Source: Njordibacter sp937773555
GTDB lineage: Bacteria; Pseudomonadota; Gammaproteobacteria; Pseudomonadales; Balneatricaceae
Length of the DNA: 64,000 nucleotides
Assembly: GCF_047730085.1 (NCBI RefSeq)
Contig: NZ_CP159830.1
Coordinates: forward strand, 558,001-622,000
Direction: 5' to 3'
Made by a program: the position numbers and the translations under genes. Of the stretch, positions 25,092-32,562 are shown piece by piece (within the stretch, counting starts at the first letter, position 1; every line of letters starts with the position of its first letter). The notes beneath the pieces were generated by a model. That model was not told the origin of the DNA. It did no database searches and saw nothing but the letters and a program-made list of their open reading frames with translations.

Positions 25092-25238
25092 TTATAATTG
25101 CTGAATATGATCCACACATAAACGTTCCGTTAGCGTTTTTAATATGATGACTCGTTCGGCTAGCCATTTTAGTTCGTCTTCAGTGATTTAATACTGTTCG
25201 CAATAGCGTGCTTCTATGTAGGCTTTTTTAATATGCAA
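25092..25238 (-). pseudogene. C-terminal remnant of a HEPN-domain protein
   Basis: Read leftward from about 25238 the codons give KKAYIEARYCEQY, a TAA stop, then ITEDELKWLAERVIILKTLT and a terminal stop at 25092. The pattern YIEARY...ITEDELKWLAERV is that of HEPN-domain proteins, often partners of MNT nucleotidyltransferases in toxin-antitoxin pairs. The 5' part is missing and an internal stop is present, so it is dead. The stretch 24878-25091 to its left shows no gene. Confidence 0.5.
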
Positions 25239-25249
25239 GGGTGTAGTTG

Positions 25250-25447
25250 GTTAGGCGCTTACGTAATGACACACTAAGTAAGCTATCACCATTATTTTAC
25301 TCAGGATTTGAGCTTAAAGATGAGTGTGTTCGTGCAAAAAATAAGCTTTCAGAAATTAAAGGCAAATATAATGAATGGCTTCTTAATAAAAGTTGTGACA
25401 CATCTAACAAGCTAATCCAGCCGACCGCTAATGCGGCGGCTAATTAA
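25250..25447 (+). pseudogene. 3' fragment of a cassette gene running into attC
   Basis: The frame reads LSPLFYSGFELKDECVRAKN and on to EWLLNKSCD, then passes through the attC site to a stop at 25447. There is no convincing start: the only upstream initiator is a TTG without a ribosome site. I do not recognise the family. It is best read as the tail of a cassette gene whose 5' end was lost at the junction with the HEPN remnant. Confidence 0.4.
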
Positions 25448-25457
25448 AGCGTTAAGT
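25402..25457 (+). repeat. attC site 3
   Basis: ATCTAAC (25402-25408) and GTTAAGT (25451-25457) fit RYYYAAC and GTTRRRY exactly. The core AGCCGACCGC-TAAT-GCGGCGGCT pairs with one unpaired A. The site closely resembles the 60-base attC of mobile-integron cassettes. Confidence 0.85.
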
Positions 25458-25466
25458 GAAAAAAAT

Positions 25467-25831
25467 ATGAAAAGACATCAAGCAAAGCAGGAGGAGCGAG
25501 ATTTCGAGGGCGAAGAGCTTCCAGTCGATTTAAATCGTCTTAATCAAAGGTAATGTATATCGAAGACAAATCAGAAGATCTAGAAGGTGAAACTCGTATT
25601 GGCCGAATTTATTTTTCGAAATCACGAAAAACTCTTTACTATAGAGGCAAAAAGTTTCAAAGTCCTACGGTTAGTGGCTTTAAAGAAAATTACTTTGAAG
25701 TTGAGTCGGGCGGCTATTATTGGGTCTGAGGCCCTCGCAAAGATCGAAACGATCGTCTTTATGGTGGTAATCGTGAGGTTGGAATAGACAGTGATGCACA
25801 TGAAGAATACATGCTGTATATCAGCACTTAA
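25467..25831 (+). pseudogene. Degenerate second copy of the unknown cassette protein
   Basis: The sequence is clearly related to the gene at 14966-15331: it starts MKRHQAKQEERDFEGEELP, then shifts frame after about 25 codons, continues MYIEDKSEDLEGETRIGRI and YYRGKKFQS, and has TGA in place of the serine codon in YWISGPRKD. Both a frameshift and a nonsense codon are present. The end ACTTAAC opens attC 4, as in copy 1. Confidence 0.85.
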
Positions 25832-25900
25832 CAAGCCAATTAAGTTCGCTCCATTCGGTTGCCGTACGCAAAAGACGCGCCACTTATTTGGGCGTTATAT
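25826..25900 (+). repeat. attC site 4
   Basis: ACTTAAC (25826-25832) and GTTATAT (25894-25900, within TTTGGGCGTTATAT) are the outer cores of a 75-base site between the degenerate cassette and the intact lysE cassette. Confidence 0.75.
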
Positions 25901-25905
25901 TACGT

Positions 25906-26215
25906 GTCTGCGACGCAAAGATACAAGGTACAAAAAATTAACTTAATTCGGTAAAAATATGAGTATAGAACTCTGGTTATATTATTCACTAGCAGTATTA
26001 ATACTCACTGCTTCGCCTGGACCAAGCGTTTTGTTATGTATGACTAAAGCCGTAACAGAGGGCTTTCGTGCTTCTATGTATACTGCTTTAGGCAGTCTTA
26101 CAGCAATTGTTAGTATAATGACACTGTCATTTTCTGGTCTAGGCGTAGTTATTGCCACATCAGAAGTGGCTTTTAATATGATCAAATGGTTTGGTGCAAT
26201 CTATCTCATATATTT
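25906..26215 (+). repeat. Duplicated lysE-cassette segment, copy 2
   Basis: Matches 15383-15692 with only a few substitutions, at an offset of 10523 bases, and continues into a complete lysE gene. Confidence 0.88.
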
Positions 26216-26597
26216 AGGCTATAAAGCGTTAACTTCAAAACAAGAGACTTATCAAATATTCGATCAAGACAAAGCATCATCAATAGCTACAAAAAGTTCT
26301 CTTTATCTTAGTGGCTTTATTGTTGGGGCGAGTAACCCAAAAGCTATTGTGTTTTTTACTGCCTTATTCCCTCAGTTTATTAACACTTCTGAACCACTGC
26401 TAACTCAGTATTTGATATTTGCGATTACTTTTACAATTATGGAGTTTTCTTGGTTAACAATATATTCATACCTAGGTGCTCGATCATCGAATTGGTTATT
26501 AAAAAAAGGTAGAGCTAAATACTTTAATAGAATTACTGGAGGTGTCTTTATCGGTGCCGGTGTATTTCTTTCTGCATCAAGCAGAGCTTCAACATAG
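25959..26597 (+). CDS. LysE/RhtB family amino acid exporter (intact copy)
   Basis: The 212-residue membrane protein has about six hydrophobic segments, the N-terminal family motif TASPGPSVLLCMTKA and GASNPKAIVFFTALFPQF. LysE/RhtB transporters export amino acids such as threonine, homoserine or leucine in exchange for protons. It is the complete form of the gene truncated at 15436-15708. It lies between attC 4 and a degenerate attC, so it is an integron cassette. Confidence 0.9.
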   Translation: MSIELWLYYSLAVLILTASPGPSVLLCMTKAVTEGFRASMYTALGSLTAIVSIMTLSFSGLGVVIATSEVAFNMIKWFGAIYLIYLGYKALTSKQETYQIFDQDKASSIATKSSLYLSGFIVGASNPKAIVFFTALFPQFINTSEPLLTQYLIFAITFTIMEFSWLTIYSYLGARSSNWLLKKGRAKYFNRITGGVFIGAGVFLSASSRAST

Positions 26598-26662
26598 CAA
26601 GTTGCTGCATTGGAAAACTACTCGCTCTTGCTCGCATTTTTCCGCAGAGCACGGCGGTATGC
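26592..26662 (+). repeat. Degenerate attC site after lysE
   Basis: ATAGCAAGTTGCTGCATT to TTTTTCCGCAGAGCACGGCGGTATG (quoted in parts) has the layout of an attC, with GGAAAA/TTTTCC arms. Both crossover cores are altered: TAGC in place of TAAC and GGTATG in place of GTTATG. The site should be inactive. Confidence 0.6.
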
Positions 26663-26675
26663 GAGTTGATGAATT

Positions 26676-27251
26676 ATGAAAAGATCGTCTATAAAAACAT
26701 TACTTAAAACAGCTTCGGTTTGTGTTTTTAGTTTTTCAATTGCAATGCACGTATTTGCAAATAATTCATTTTCAGAAAAAGAAGAGGCTATGATTAACCC
26801 ATTAATTAATGCTTTAAGGTCAACTAACCATCCAGTTAGTAACAAAGTAGCTGAAACTCTCTTGTCATTGAAAAATACTGATTCAAGCTATGATCTGCAT
26901 TTGCGTAATGCCGATTTAACCTATAATCAAATAAAATTAATAGCAGAAGCAATAAAGACCGTGCATGAAAATGGAGGTCCTTCGTTGCAATCATTTAGTA
27001 TGAGTTATAATTCAAGTGTGGGAGATGAGGGTGTTTTGATTTTAGTCAAAAATCTACCCCACACGATTACAGAGATAGGGCTTGTGCAATCTGGTATTGG
27101 TGACAAAGGCGCAGAGGCATTAATTAGATGGGCAACACACGCTAAACAACTTCGATGGCTGTGTGTTGAAGAAAATATATTCTCAAATAATATAAAGGAT
27201 AGATTAAGAACATTCGGGCAAGAAAGAAGTGATTTATTAGTTATTTTCTGA
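26676..27251 (+). CDS. Secreted leucine-rich-repeat-like protein
   Basis: The 191-residue protein has a long signal peptide (MKRSSIKTLLKTASVCVFSF onward to HVFANN) and a C-terminal region with repeats of the ribonuclease-inhibitor LRR type (YDLHLRNADLTYNQIKLIAE, then LQSFSMSYNSSVGDEGV and ITEIGLVQSGIGDKGAE). It is a cassette between a degenerate attC and attC 5. Function unknown; a protein-binding role in the periplasm or outside the cell is likely from the repeats. Confidence 0.72.
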   Translation: MKRSSIKTLLKTASVCVFSFSIAMHVFANNSFSEKEEAMINPLINALRSTNHPVSNKVAETLLSLKNTDSSYDLHLRNADLTYNQIKLIAEAIKTVHENGGPSLQSFSMSYNSSVGDEGVLILVKNLPHTITEIGLVQSGIGDKGAEALIRWATHAKQLRWLCVEENIFSNNIKDRLRTFGQERSDLLVIF

Positions 27252-27322
27252 AAGGTAGACGTCAGTTATACCACTAACAGTGGCCATTAATATTTGCCCC
27301 ACCTAAGTTGAAAAGTAGTAAT

Positions 27323-27394
27323 GCCTAACAAGACGCTGCCACGGCAAATTTTCTCGCTGGCGCTCCTAAATTTCCGTAAAGCGCAGGGTTAGGT
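27323..27394 (+). repeat. attC site 5
   Basis: GCCTAAC (27323-27329) and GTTAGGT (27388-27394) are perfect cores. The arms ACGGCAAATTT and AAATTTCCGT pair with one unpaired C, the extrahelical-base signature. Confidence 0.85.
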
Positions 27395-27424
27395 TTACCG
27401 GTGGAACTGTTCTCAGTACTGGCG

Positions 27425-28378
27425 TTAAGTTGTTGTCTTGTGTTCTGTGCGCACCCAGTCGGTAATCATTGAAGCAAACATTTCGGGTTGATCAGACCAA
27501 GCGAGGTGGCCTGCTTCAGGAAGTATCTGCAATTTGCTGTTAGGCAGTGCGTTATCCAAATGTTTAGCGTTACTAACATCAAACATAACCTCAAGCTCAC
27601 CCCAAAAAACGAGTGTTGGAATATCTATTTCATTGACTCTTTCTGCAAGACCAGCAGCCTTTAACCGAAGGTCTTCGAACCAGTGCAAAACTTCAGCAGC
27701 CCGGCCAGAGTAAGCTCGCTTGTAGTCATCGATTTGTACCGCGTTTGAGGTATGTCGTATTGCTCCAAGCTTTGCTGTGAAAGCGATAAGCGGACCAGCA
27801 CCCAGTAGTGATGTCATCCAACGCATAACACCAAATCGGCCCAGCATGCTTATCATTCTTGCTAGCTTAAAAGGTCCTGGTGTGCCTGGGCCGTTGCCAA
27901 CCACCATGCTCAACAAACGGTGCTCATGGTGAATGGCATAGGCCAGTGCTGCTCCCATGCCAACATCCGGCCCAACAAGATGAATGTCGCTCAAGTTGAG
28001 GTCATTAAAAATTGCATTGAGTAGATCTCCTTGTGCCTTTGGTGACATGTCATGCCGGTCGCCTTCTGATGCGCCAAAACCTGGAAGATCAATTGCGATG
28101 ACGTGGAAATTTGTTGTTAGGGTTTTCCATGACCCAGCAAAGCTTAATATGCTCTCTGGAAATGGGCTGAGTAACACCACCAGTGGGGCATCCATAGGGC
28201 CGGCTTCGGCTAATCTAATCTGTCTGCCAGCAAGCATCCTTGTTTCCAAGGGTAATATGACGTTTGGTGTCTCGAAAGAGTCAGCTGCTTTGCGGGCTGC
28301 TTTAATCTTTGGCCACTCAGGAGACACTAGCACCAGTGAAGAGGCGTTAAGTTGATCAAAGAGATTTAGCTTCTTCAT
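27425..28378 (-). CDS. Alpha/beta hydrolase with an aspartate nucleophile
   Basis: The 317-residue protein has the alpha/beta hydrolase fold: DLPGFGASEGD, nucleophile elbow VGPDVGMG with aspartate as nucleophile, and catalytic histidine in EAGHLAW. An Asp nucleophile places it with haloalkane dehalogenases and epoxide hydrolases rather than esterases. It has no signal peptide. It is divergent from a TetR gene with about 200 bases between them; the pair lies between attC 5 and attC 6, so it may be one large two-gene cassette. Substrate unknown. Confidence 0.85.
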   Translation of the reverse strand: MKKLNLFDQLNASSLVLVSPEWPKIKAARKAADSFETPNVILPLETRMLAGRQIRLAEAGPMDAPLVVLLSPFPESILSFAGSWKTLTTNFHVIAIDLPGFGASEGDRHDMSPKAQGDLLNAIFNDLNLSDIHLVGPDVGMGAALAYAIHHEHRLLSMVVGNGPGTPGPFKLARMISMLGRFGVMRWMTSLLGAGPLIAFTAKLGAIRHTSNAVQIDDYKRAYSGRAAEVLHWFEDLRLKAAGLAERVNEIDIPTLVFWGELEVMFDVSNAKHLDNALPNSKLQILPEAGHLAWSDQPEMFASMITDWVRTEHKTTT

Positions 28379-28519
28379 GCTGGGTTCCGTTATATATGTT
28401 TTAATGTTGGCTTATCGTTAGACTTTGGCCGTAAGCGCTTAATTAAACCAGCGTGGGCCCTTCTAAGAATATCTAGAGCGCGCTTGGCCTTAGGGCTGCT
28501 TTAAGGCTATAATTTATTT

Positions 28520-28535
28520 CGTAACTATAGGTACG
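28520..28535. promoter_or_regulatory. Putative TetR operator between hydrolase and regulator
   Basis: CGTAAC-TATA-GGTACG is an inverted repeat with one mismatch in six base pairs. It lies in the divergent promoter region, 43 bases before the regulator's start, where a TetR protein would repress both genes. Confidence 0.4.
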
Positions 28536-28577
28536 TAATGTGTTGATGTCAATGTTTAAATACTGTGGAGTACGATA

Positions 28578-29180
28578 GTGATAGTTGATGGCAAACCACC
28601 GACTCGTGGACGACCAAAAACTTTGGAACGAGATCATGTGCTGAAAACGGCGCTGATGTGCTATTGGGCTACTAGCCCTGATGTAGCGATTAGTAAAATC
28701 TGTGCTAAGGCGGGCGCATCTAAACCAGGTCTGTACCGTGAGTTCGGTAGCGACGATGGTCTCAAAGAAGCTGTTTTGAGCGTTTATGGAGAGATAGTCA
28801 GCACGAGGCGCTCTGAAATTCTAGCGAGCGAGCAACCATTTAGTGAAGTGCTTGAGGCTTTGATCACGTATACCATTCAAGATCGTCGAGCGCTGGGCTT
28901 GCCAGATGGATGCCTGTTGTTTGCAATGCGAGCAAGGCGTGATGAGTTTGGCCCATTAACTCGCAAAAAAATTGATCAATTGCGCTTGGACTCACTAGAA
29001 AAATACCGGCAGTGGATTGATCGTGCGAAAGCCAACGGAGAATTCAGGGCTGACATGTCTACTGAAACTGCAGCCCTTTATCTTGATGCTCAAGCTGGGA
29101 ACGCGATGCGATTGCAAAAAGAAGGAATCAGCAATGAAGTAATAGGCGAGATACTGCGTACCGCATTTTCGGCACTCTGA
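28578..29180 (+). CDS. TetR/AcrR family transcriptional regulator
   Basis: The 200-residue protein has an N-terminal helix-turn-helix (about residues 10-60: RGRPKTLERDHVLKTAL, ISKICAKAGASKPGLYREFG) and an alpha-helical ligand domain. GTG is the start, supported by GGAG eight bases upstream; an ATG inside the overlapping region is out of frame. It is divergent from the hydrolase gene and most likely regulates it. Confidence 0.88.
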   Translation: MIVDGKPPTRGRPKTLERDHVLKTALMCYWATSPDVAISKICAKAGASKPGLYREFGSDDGLKEAVLSVYGEIVSTRRSEILASEQPFSEVLEALITYTIQDRRALGLPDGCLLFAMRARRDEFGPLTRKKIDQLRLDSLEKYRQWIDRAKANGEFRADMSTETAALYLDAQAGNAMRLQKEGISNEVIGEILRTAFSAL

Positions 29181-29281
29181 TGGCCAATGCAGTTTGCCTT
29201 GTTACATGTTTATTTGGCATTTTGCCAATGTCAACGCTGAGAAAAAAAGGGCTATTTGTGCAATAATAAAGTACAACGCAA

Positions 29282-29382
29282 ACCTAACAAAACGCAGCAG
29301 TGGCAAAGCTTCACTGCCACGTAGAAGGTGGCAGCGACCACAAACCGTTCGGCAGTCAATTGGCCCTGGCAAAGTGTTATAT
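29282..29382 (+). repeat. Putative attC site 6
   Basis: ACCTAAC (29282-29288) and GTTATAT (29376-29382) fit the outer cores; a GTGGCA/TGCCAC stem lies inside. The L-box pairing is less clear than in other sites, so this call is weaker. Confidence 0.5.
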
Positions 29383-29442
29383 GCCGTAAGAAACGGGAGA
29401 GTTAATTTCTCTAAGCTGTTTATAATTTAACACTACAAAGGG

Positions 29443-29583
29443 TTAACGTTTCTTACTTTTTCCTTGCACAGCTTTGAATCTCGGATTTGATTTACAAATC
29501 ACATAAGTGCGACCACGGCGCTTTACGATTTGACAATCTGGGTGCCGATTTTTCGCACTTTTTAGAGAACTTAATACTTTCAT
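29443..29583 (-). CDS. rpmJ2: 50S ribosomal protein L36, type B (zinc-free)
   Basis: A 46-residue protein, MKVLSSLKSAKNRHPDCQIV onward to KSKKR, matches the alternative L36 (YkgO). It lacks the full set of cysteines and histidine that hold zinc in the normal L36. Its ATG overlaps the stop of rpmE2 by four bases. Together they replace zinc-containing L31 and L36 so that ribosomal zinc can be reused under zinc starvation. The operon lies behind a Zur box. Confidence 0.93.
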   Translation of the reverse strand: MKVLSSLKSAKNRHPDCQIVKRRGRTYVICKSNPRFKAVQGKSKKR

Positions 29584-29834
29584 TTTTTACTGCCTATGCT
29601 GCCAAAACGATTTTTGAATTTAGCAATACGGCCATCTTTGTTCATCGCACGTTGCTCACCGGTATAAAATGGATGCGAAGCGCTTGATATATCAATAGTG
29701 ACATAGGGGTATATTTTTCCTTCGTAGTCGATGGTGCGTTCAGTTTTAATGGTTGAGCCCACTAAAAAATAGGCATCGGCTGCGGTATCGTGGAAAACGA
29801 CTTTTTCATATTTGGGGTGAATATTAGGTTTCAA
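29580..29834 (-). CDS. rpmE2: 50S ribosomal protein L31, type B (zinc-free)
   Basis: The 84-residue protein begins MKPNIHPKYEKVVFHDTAAD and has SSASHPFYTG and GRIAKFKNRF, the type B L31 pattern without the CxxC zinc ribbon of type A. It replaces zinc-bound L31 on the ribosome when zinc is scarce. It is the first gene of the rpmE2-rpmJ2 operon, 17 bases downstream of a Zur box. It lies antisense to the integron cassettes between attC 6 and attC 7. Confidence 0.95.
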   Translation of the reverse strand: MKPNIHPKYEKVVFHDTAADAYFLVGSTIKTERTIDYEGKIYPYVTIDISSASHPFYTGEQRAMNKDGRIAKFKNRFGSIGSKK

Positions 29835-29850
29835 AATTATGGTCTCTATA

Positions 29851-29867
29851 GTGTTATGTTATAACAT
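29851..29867 (-). promoter_or_regulatory. Zur box of rpmE2-rpmJ2
   Basis: GTGTTATGTTATAACAT matches the Zur consensus with two mismatches and contains a perfect ATGTTATAACAT palindrome. It is immediately upstream of rpmE2 on the minus strand, the known arrangement for Zur-regulated type B ribosomal proteins. Confidence 0.78.
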
Positions 29868-29890
29868 TACGATATCAAGATAATTCCAAT

Positions 29891-29931
29891 ACGTCAATCT
29901 AAACGATCCCGATTATCGTTTAGATTGGCGT
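29891..29931. repeat. Long palindrome with 17-bp stem
   Basis: CAATCTAAACGAT (29895-29907) pairs perfectly with ATCGTTTAGATTG (29915-29927) around a 7-base loop, and a G-T pair plus ACG/CGT extends the stem. No T tract follows. It lies upstream of the rpmE2 Zur box and before the gene fragments of the next cassette; its role is unknown. Confidence 0.65.
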
Positions 29932-29952
29932 CATTTAACGTGTATTTATAGA

Positions 29953-30111
29953 AATATTATTGATAAAACAGTTTTATTTGAATCAACCTCAATAATTGTA
30001 GATGCAATAGGGGCTGGTAAGCGTATTCTATTAAATAATCATTCGGAAAAATTAGAAGCATATAAATTAAAAGGCAAAAACCATGTTCCAAGTTCACACA
30101 CTTGTACCTGA
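29953..30111 (+). pseudogene. Gene fragment, possibly of a surface-polysaccharide enzyme
   Basis: The open frame reads NIIDKTVLFESTSIIVDAIG and then AGKRILLNNHSEKLEAYKLK, with no start. The FESTSIIVDAIGAGK pattern is reminiscent of glycosyltransferase-like C-termini, but I cannot assign it. It runs into the start of the VOC pseudogene and looks like a truncated tail. Confidence 0.3.
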
Positions 30112-30391
30112 ATTCTAGTATTCAAATTTCGACAAAAGCCTAGATTTTTATACCAAAATAGTTGGGTTTTCTGTAACCCAGAGGCGTGGTAATGATCTCC
30201 ACGCCTATTTAGAACTTGGCAAGGCCCAAATCATGATCGCATGCTGGAAGCAAGATGGGACTTGGGAGCCTGGGCCGCTAGAAAAACCCTATGGGAGAGG
30301 CGTAAACTTTCAAATTCTTACTGATGATATTAAAACAATTTACCAAAATGACAATGGTAACCACGTTATTGCACAGATAAATGAGCAATAG
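30083..30391 (+). pseudogene. VOC family (glyoxalase/bleomycin resistance-like) pseudogene
   Basis: The frame MFQVHTLVPEF-stop-YSNFDKSLDFYTKIVGFSV and HAYLELGKAQIMIACWKQDG is a vicinal-oxygen-chelate domain protein. Codon 12 is an in-frame TAG and the frame ends at codon 103, short for the about 120-residue family. The gene ends at attC 7. A single nonsense mutation may have killed it. Confidence 0.75.
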
Positions 30392-30445
30392 ATTTAACAC
30401 GTCAAGGCACTGGATACTATCGCGCCTGTGCTTGAGGCGTTATGT
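30392..30445 (+). repeat. attC site 7
   Basis: ATTTAAC (30392-30398) and GTTATGT (30439-30445) are the cores. GTCAAGGCAC pairs with GTGCTTGAG except for one unpaired G. Confidence 0.82.
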
Positions 30446-30471
30446 ATTGTTAACTCACAATGGAGAATAAA

Positions 30472-30933
30472 ATGAGCAGTAATGAAATTGAAATTAATGG
30501 AACGCCTTTTGAATACGTTGGGTTTTGGTCAAGATTGGGTGCAAGTATTATTGATTCAATAATTATCATAGTCATTACTCTCCCAACCTTATATTTGATT
30601 TATGGAGGCGATTACTTCAACTCTGAAGAATTTATTCAAGGCTTTTCTGATGTAATAATTAGTTATGTATTTCCACTTTTAGCTACTATTCTATTTTGGA
30701 TTTATAAGTGTGCAACACCCGGGAAAATAGCATTGTCAGTTAAAATTGTAGATGCTAAAACTGGAAATAATCCAACTGTAAGGCAATCTATCATAAGGTA
30801 TCTTGGTTACTATGTTTCTTTAATTCCTTTGGGTTTGGGGTTTCTTTGGATTGCTTGGGATGCAAAAAAGCAAGGGTGGCATGACAAAATGGCTGGCACA
30901 GTCGTTATCCGCTCAAAGAATAAAGGTGTGTGA
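30472..30933 (+). CDS. RDD family membrane protein
   Basis: The 153-residue protein has an RDD domain: FWSRLGASIIDSIIIIVI with the first transmembrane segment, a second at about 55-75 and a third after the ATPGKIALSVKIVD loop. The family is found in diverse bacteria, some as sodium or other ion transporters; function here is unknown. ATG at 30472 with GGAG seven bases upstream is preferred to the ATG at 30460. It is a cassette between attC 7 and attC 8. Confidence 0.85.
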   Translation: MSSNEIEINGTPFEYVGFWSRLGASIIDSIIIIVITLPTLYLIYGGDYFNSEEFIQGFSDVIISYVFPLLATILFWIYKCATPGKIALSVKIVDAKTGNNPTVRQSIIRYLGYYVSLIPLGLGFLWIAWDAKKQGWHDKMAGTVVIRSKNKGV

Positions 30934-30957
30934 AAAGTTCAATTCAGTAAACAAGAT

Positions 30958-31019
30958 AGCTAACAAGGTAATAAAGCAGCCCAAAAAGTGAGTATTTTCC
31001 GCTTATTGATGCGTTATGT
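30958..31019 (+). repeat. attC site 8 (last in the array)
   Basis: AGCTAAC (30958-30964) and GTTATGT (31013-31019) are the cores; AATAAAGC pairs with GCTTATT leaving one unpaired A. Core-genome genes start immediately after it. Confidence 0.8.
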
Positions 31020-31113
31020 TTCAGGGCGTATTAAACGACTTCAGGCGCTAGTTCAGGACCCACAGACTAGCGCCACAAAATTGGCTGCACTTAGCTTTGT
31101 TGCCTAAGCTTGT

Positions 31114-32442
31114 TCAAGACGCTAAGTTGAACAGGCTAATAGGTTGCTCTGCAACCACAACATTATCTTCAACACGCACGCCACCCAAAGGCCTCAATTG
31201 ATCTATGGCCAAATTGTTGAGTAAATGCCCAAAGCCATTATCACGCCATTTTTGTAGTAAGCTATCTATCACATATAGCCCCGGCTCTATGGTAACCACC
31301 ATGTCTTTTTCCAAGACTTTGGTACAACGCAAAAAGGGATGATCTTTGGGAGGGTGCAGCATAGTGCCCACTTGGTCCTGCTGCCAGCCACCAATGTCAT
31401 GCACCTGTATGCCTAGCAAATGACCTAAGCCATGGGGAAAAAAGGCACTGCTGATACGACTTGCTGCTAACTCATCTCTTGAACCGTTTACCAGTTTAAA
31501 CTCTATGAGTAAATCCAACACTAGGCTGTGCATTTGGTGGTGCAGGTCGGCAAAATTTACCCCAGGCTTTACCATGGCGCACACACTGAGTTGGGCTTTA
31601 GTCATGGCGTCTATTAAACTTTGATAAAACGGGCTACCACGACTATGGCAGCGGGTGATATCAGAAGCATAGCCATTGCATGGGGCGCCTGCGTCGATTA
31701 AAAAGCTCTGCGGCTGTTGCATGTTTTGGGGGCTGTGGTCATAGTGCTGATAATGCAACACGGCACTGTGAGCACCAAAACCAATAATGTTGCGGTAGGG
31801 CATTTCTACTGGGTCTAATTGCACTGCAGCAAGGTAGGCTAGCTGTGTTTCAAACTCACTTTTGCCCGCCATAAACGCCTGCTCTGCAGCTGTGTGGCCC
31901 GCCAAAGCAATAACGTTGGCTTGGGTTAAGCAAGCAATTTCATATTGGCTTTTAACTGCTCTAGCGTAATGTAAGCGGTGCATTAAACCTTCGGGGTTTG
32001 CTGTGTTAATGCCCAGCTCTTTTGCCAGTTTAGTGTCTTCTCCAATCCACACTCTATGAGTGCTTGTGGATCGGTATTGACTTAGTTTTTGTTTGACTTC
32101 GGCTAAATTAGCGCAACAATGAATGTCAAAAGAATCACACCAAAACCCTTGTGGTGGTTGCGGTGGTACATGCCAAAAGTCATCAGCCAGGTGGTAAAAA
32201 AGTACCGGTTTTTGACCCTCTTGTATGAGCACATAGCAATGTGGGCTTTGGGTAACGGGTAACCACCAAACAAAATGGGGGTTGGCTTTAAAGGGGCTGT
32301 GGTAATCGTCTAGAAAATGAAGCTTTGGGGTGCCACTGTGGATCAATATACTGTCGCACTGCTCTGCATGCATGGCTTTTTCTGCAATATCAGTTAAACG
32401 TTCTAGGTGATTTGGGTATAAAGTGGCAAACAGGGAGGCCAT
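31114..32442 (-). CDS. pepQ: Xaa-Pro dipeptidase PepQ
   Basis: The 442-residue enzyme has an N-terminal creatinase-like domain and a C-terminal pita-bread metallopeptidase domain with dimetal ligands in LIDAGAPCNGYASDITR, HGLGHLLGIQVHD and the TIEPGLYV glutamate, then GGVRVEDN. It cleaves Xaa-Pro dipeptides in the cytosol. The ATG at 32442 (MASLFATLYPNH) matches PepQ starts; the longer frame begins at a TTG. It is divergent from the dipeptide importer dppABCDF, a sensible functional neighbour. Confidence 0.95.
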   Translation of the reverse strand: MASLFATLYPNHLERLTDIAEKAMHAEQCDSILIHSGTPKLHFLDDYHSPFKANPHFVWWLPVTQSPHCYVLIQEGQKPVLFYHLADDFWHVPPQPPQGFWCDSFDIHCCANLAEVKQKLSQYRSTSTHRVWIGEDTKLAKELGINTANPEGLMHRLHYARAVKSQYEIACLTQANVIALAGHTAAEQAFMAGKSEFETQLAYLAAVQLDPVEMPYRNIIGFGAHSAVLHYQHYDHSPQNMQQPQSFLIDAGAPCNGYASDITRCHSRGSPFYQSLIDAMTKAQLSVCAMVKPGVNFADLHHQMHSLVLDLLIEFKLVNGSRDELAASRISSAFFPHGLGHLLGIQVHDIGGWQQDQVGTMLHPPKDHPFLRCTKVLEKDMVVTIEPGLYVIDSLLQKWRDNGFGHLLNNLAIDQLRPLGGVRVEDNVVVAEQPISLFNLAS

Positions 32443-32562
32443 GAAGAGTAGTCCAAACAAAGGCAATGTAACGACATTATGATGATGTTGAGCACAGTTA
32501 GCAAGTACCCACCTCAGGCTAATTAACTAACCTATATCATTGTTATATATGGTAAATTAATA

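Noticed and set aside
29194..29430. 78-codon plus-strand ORF starting after the TetR gene
   Set aside because: It runs through the putative attC 6 and has an arginine-rich non-natural composition; the attC explains the sequence.
14284..31100. CRISPR array
   Set aside because: Repeats in the region are attC-type sites and large duplications; no regularly spaced short direct repeats with unique spacers are seen.
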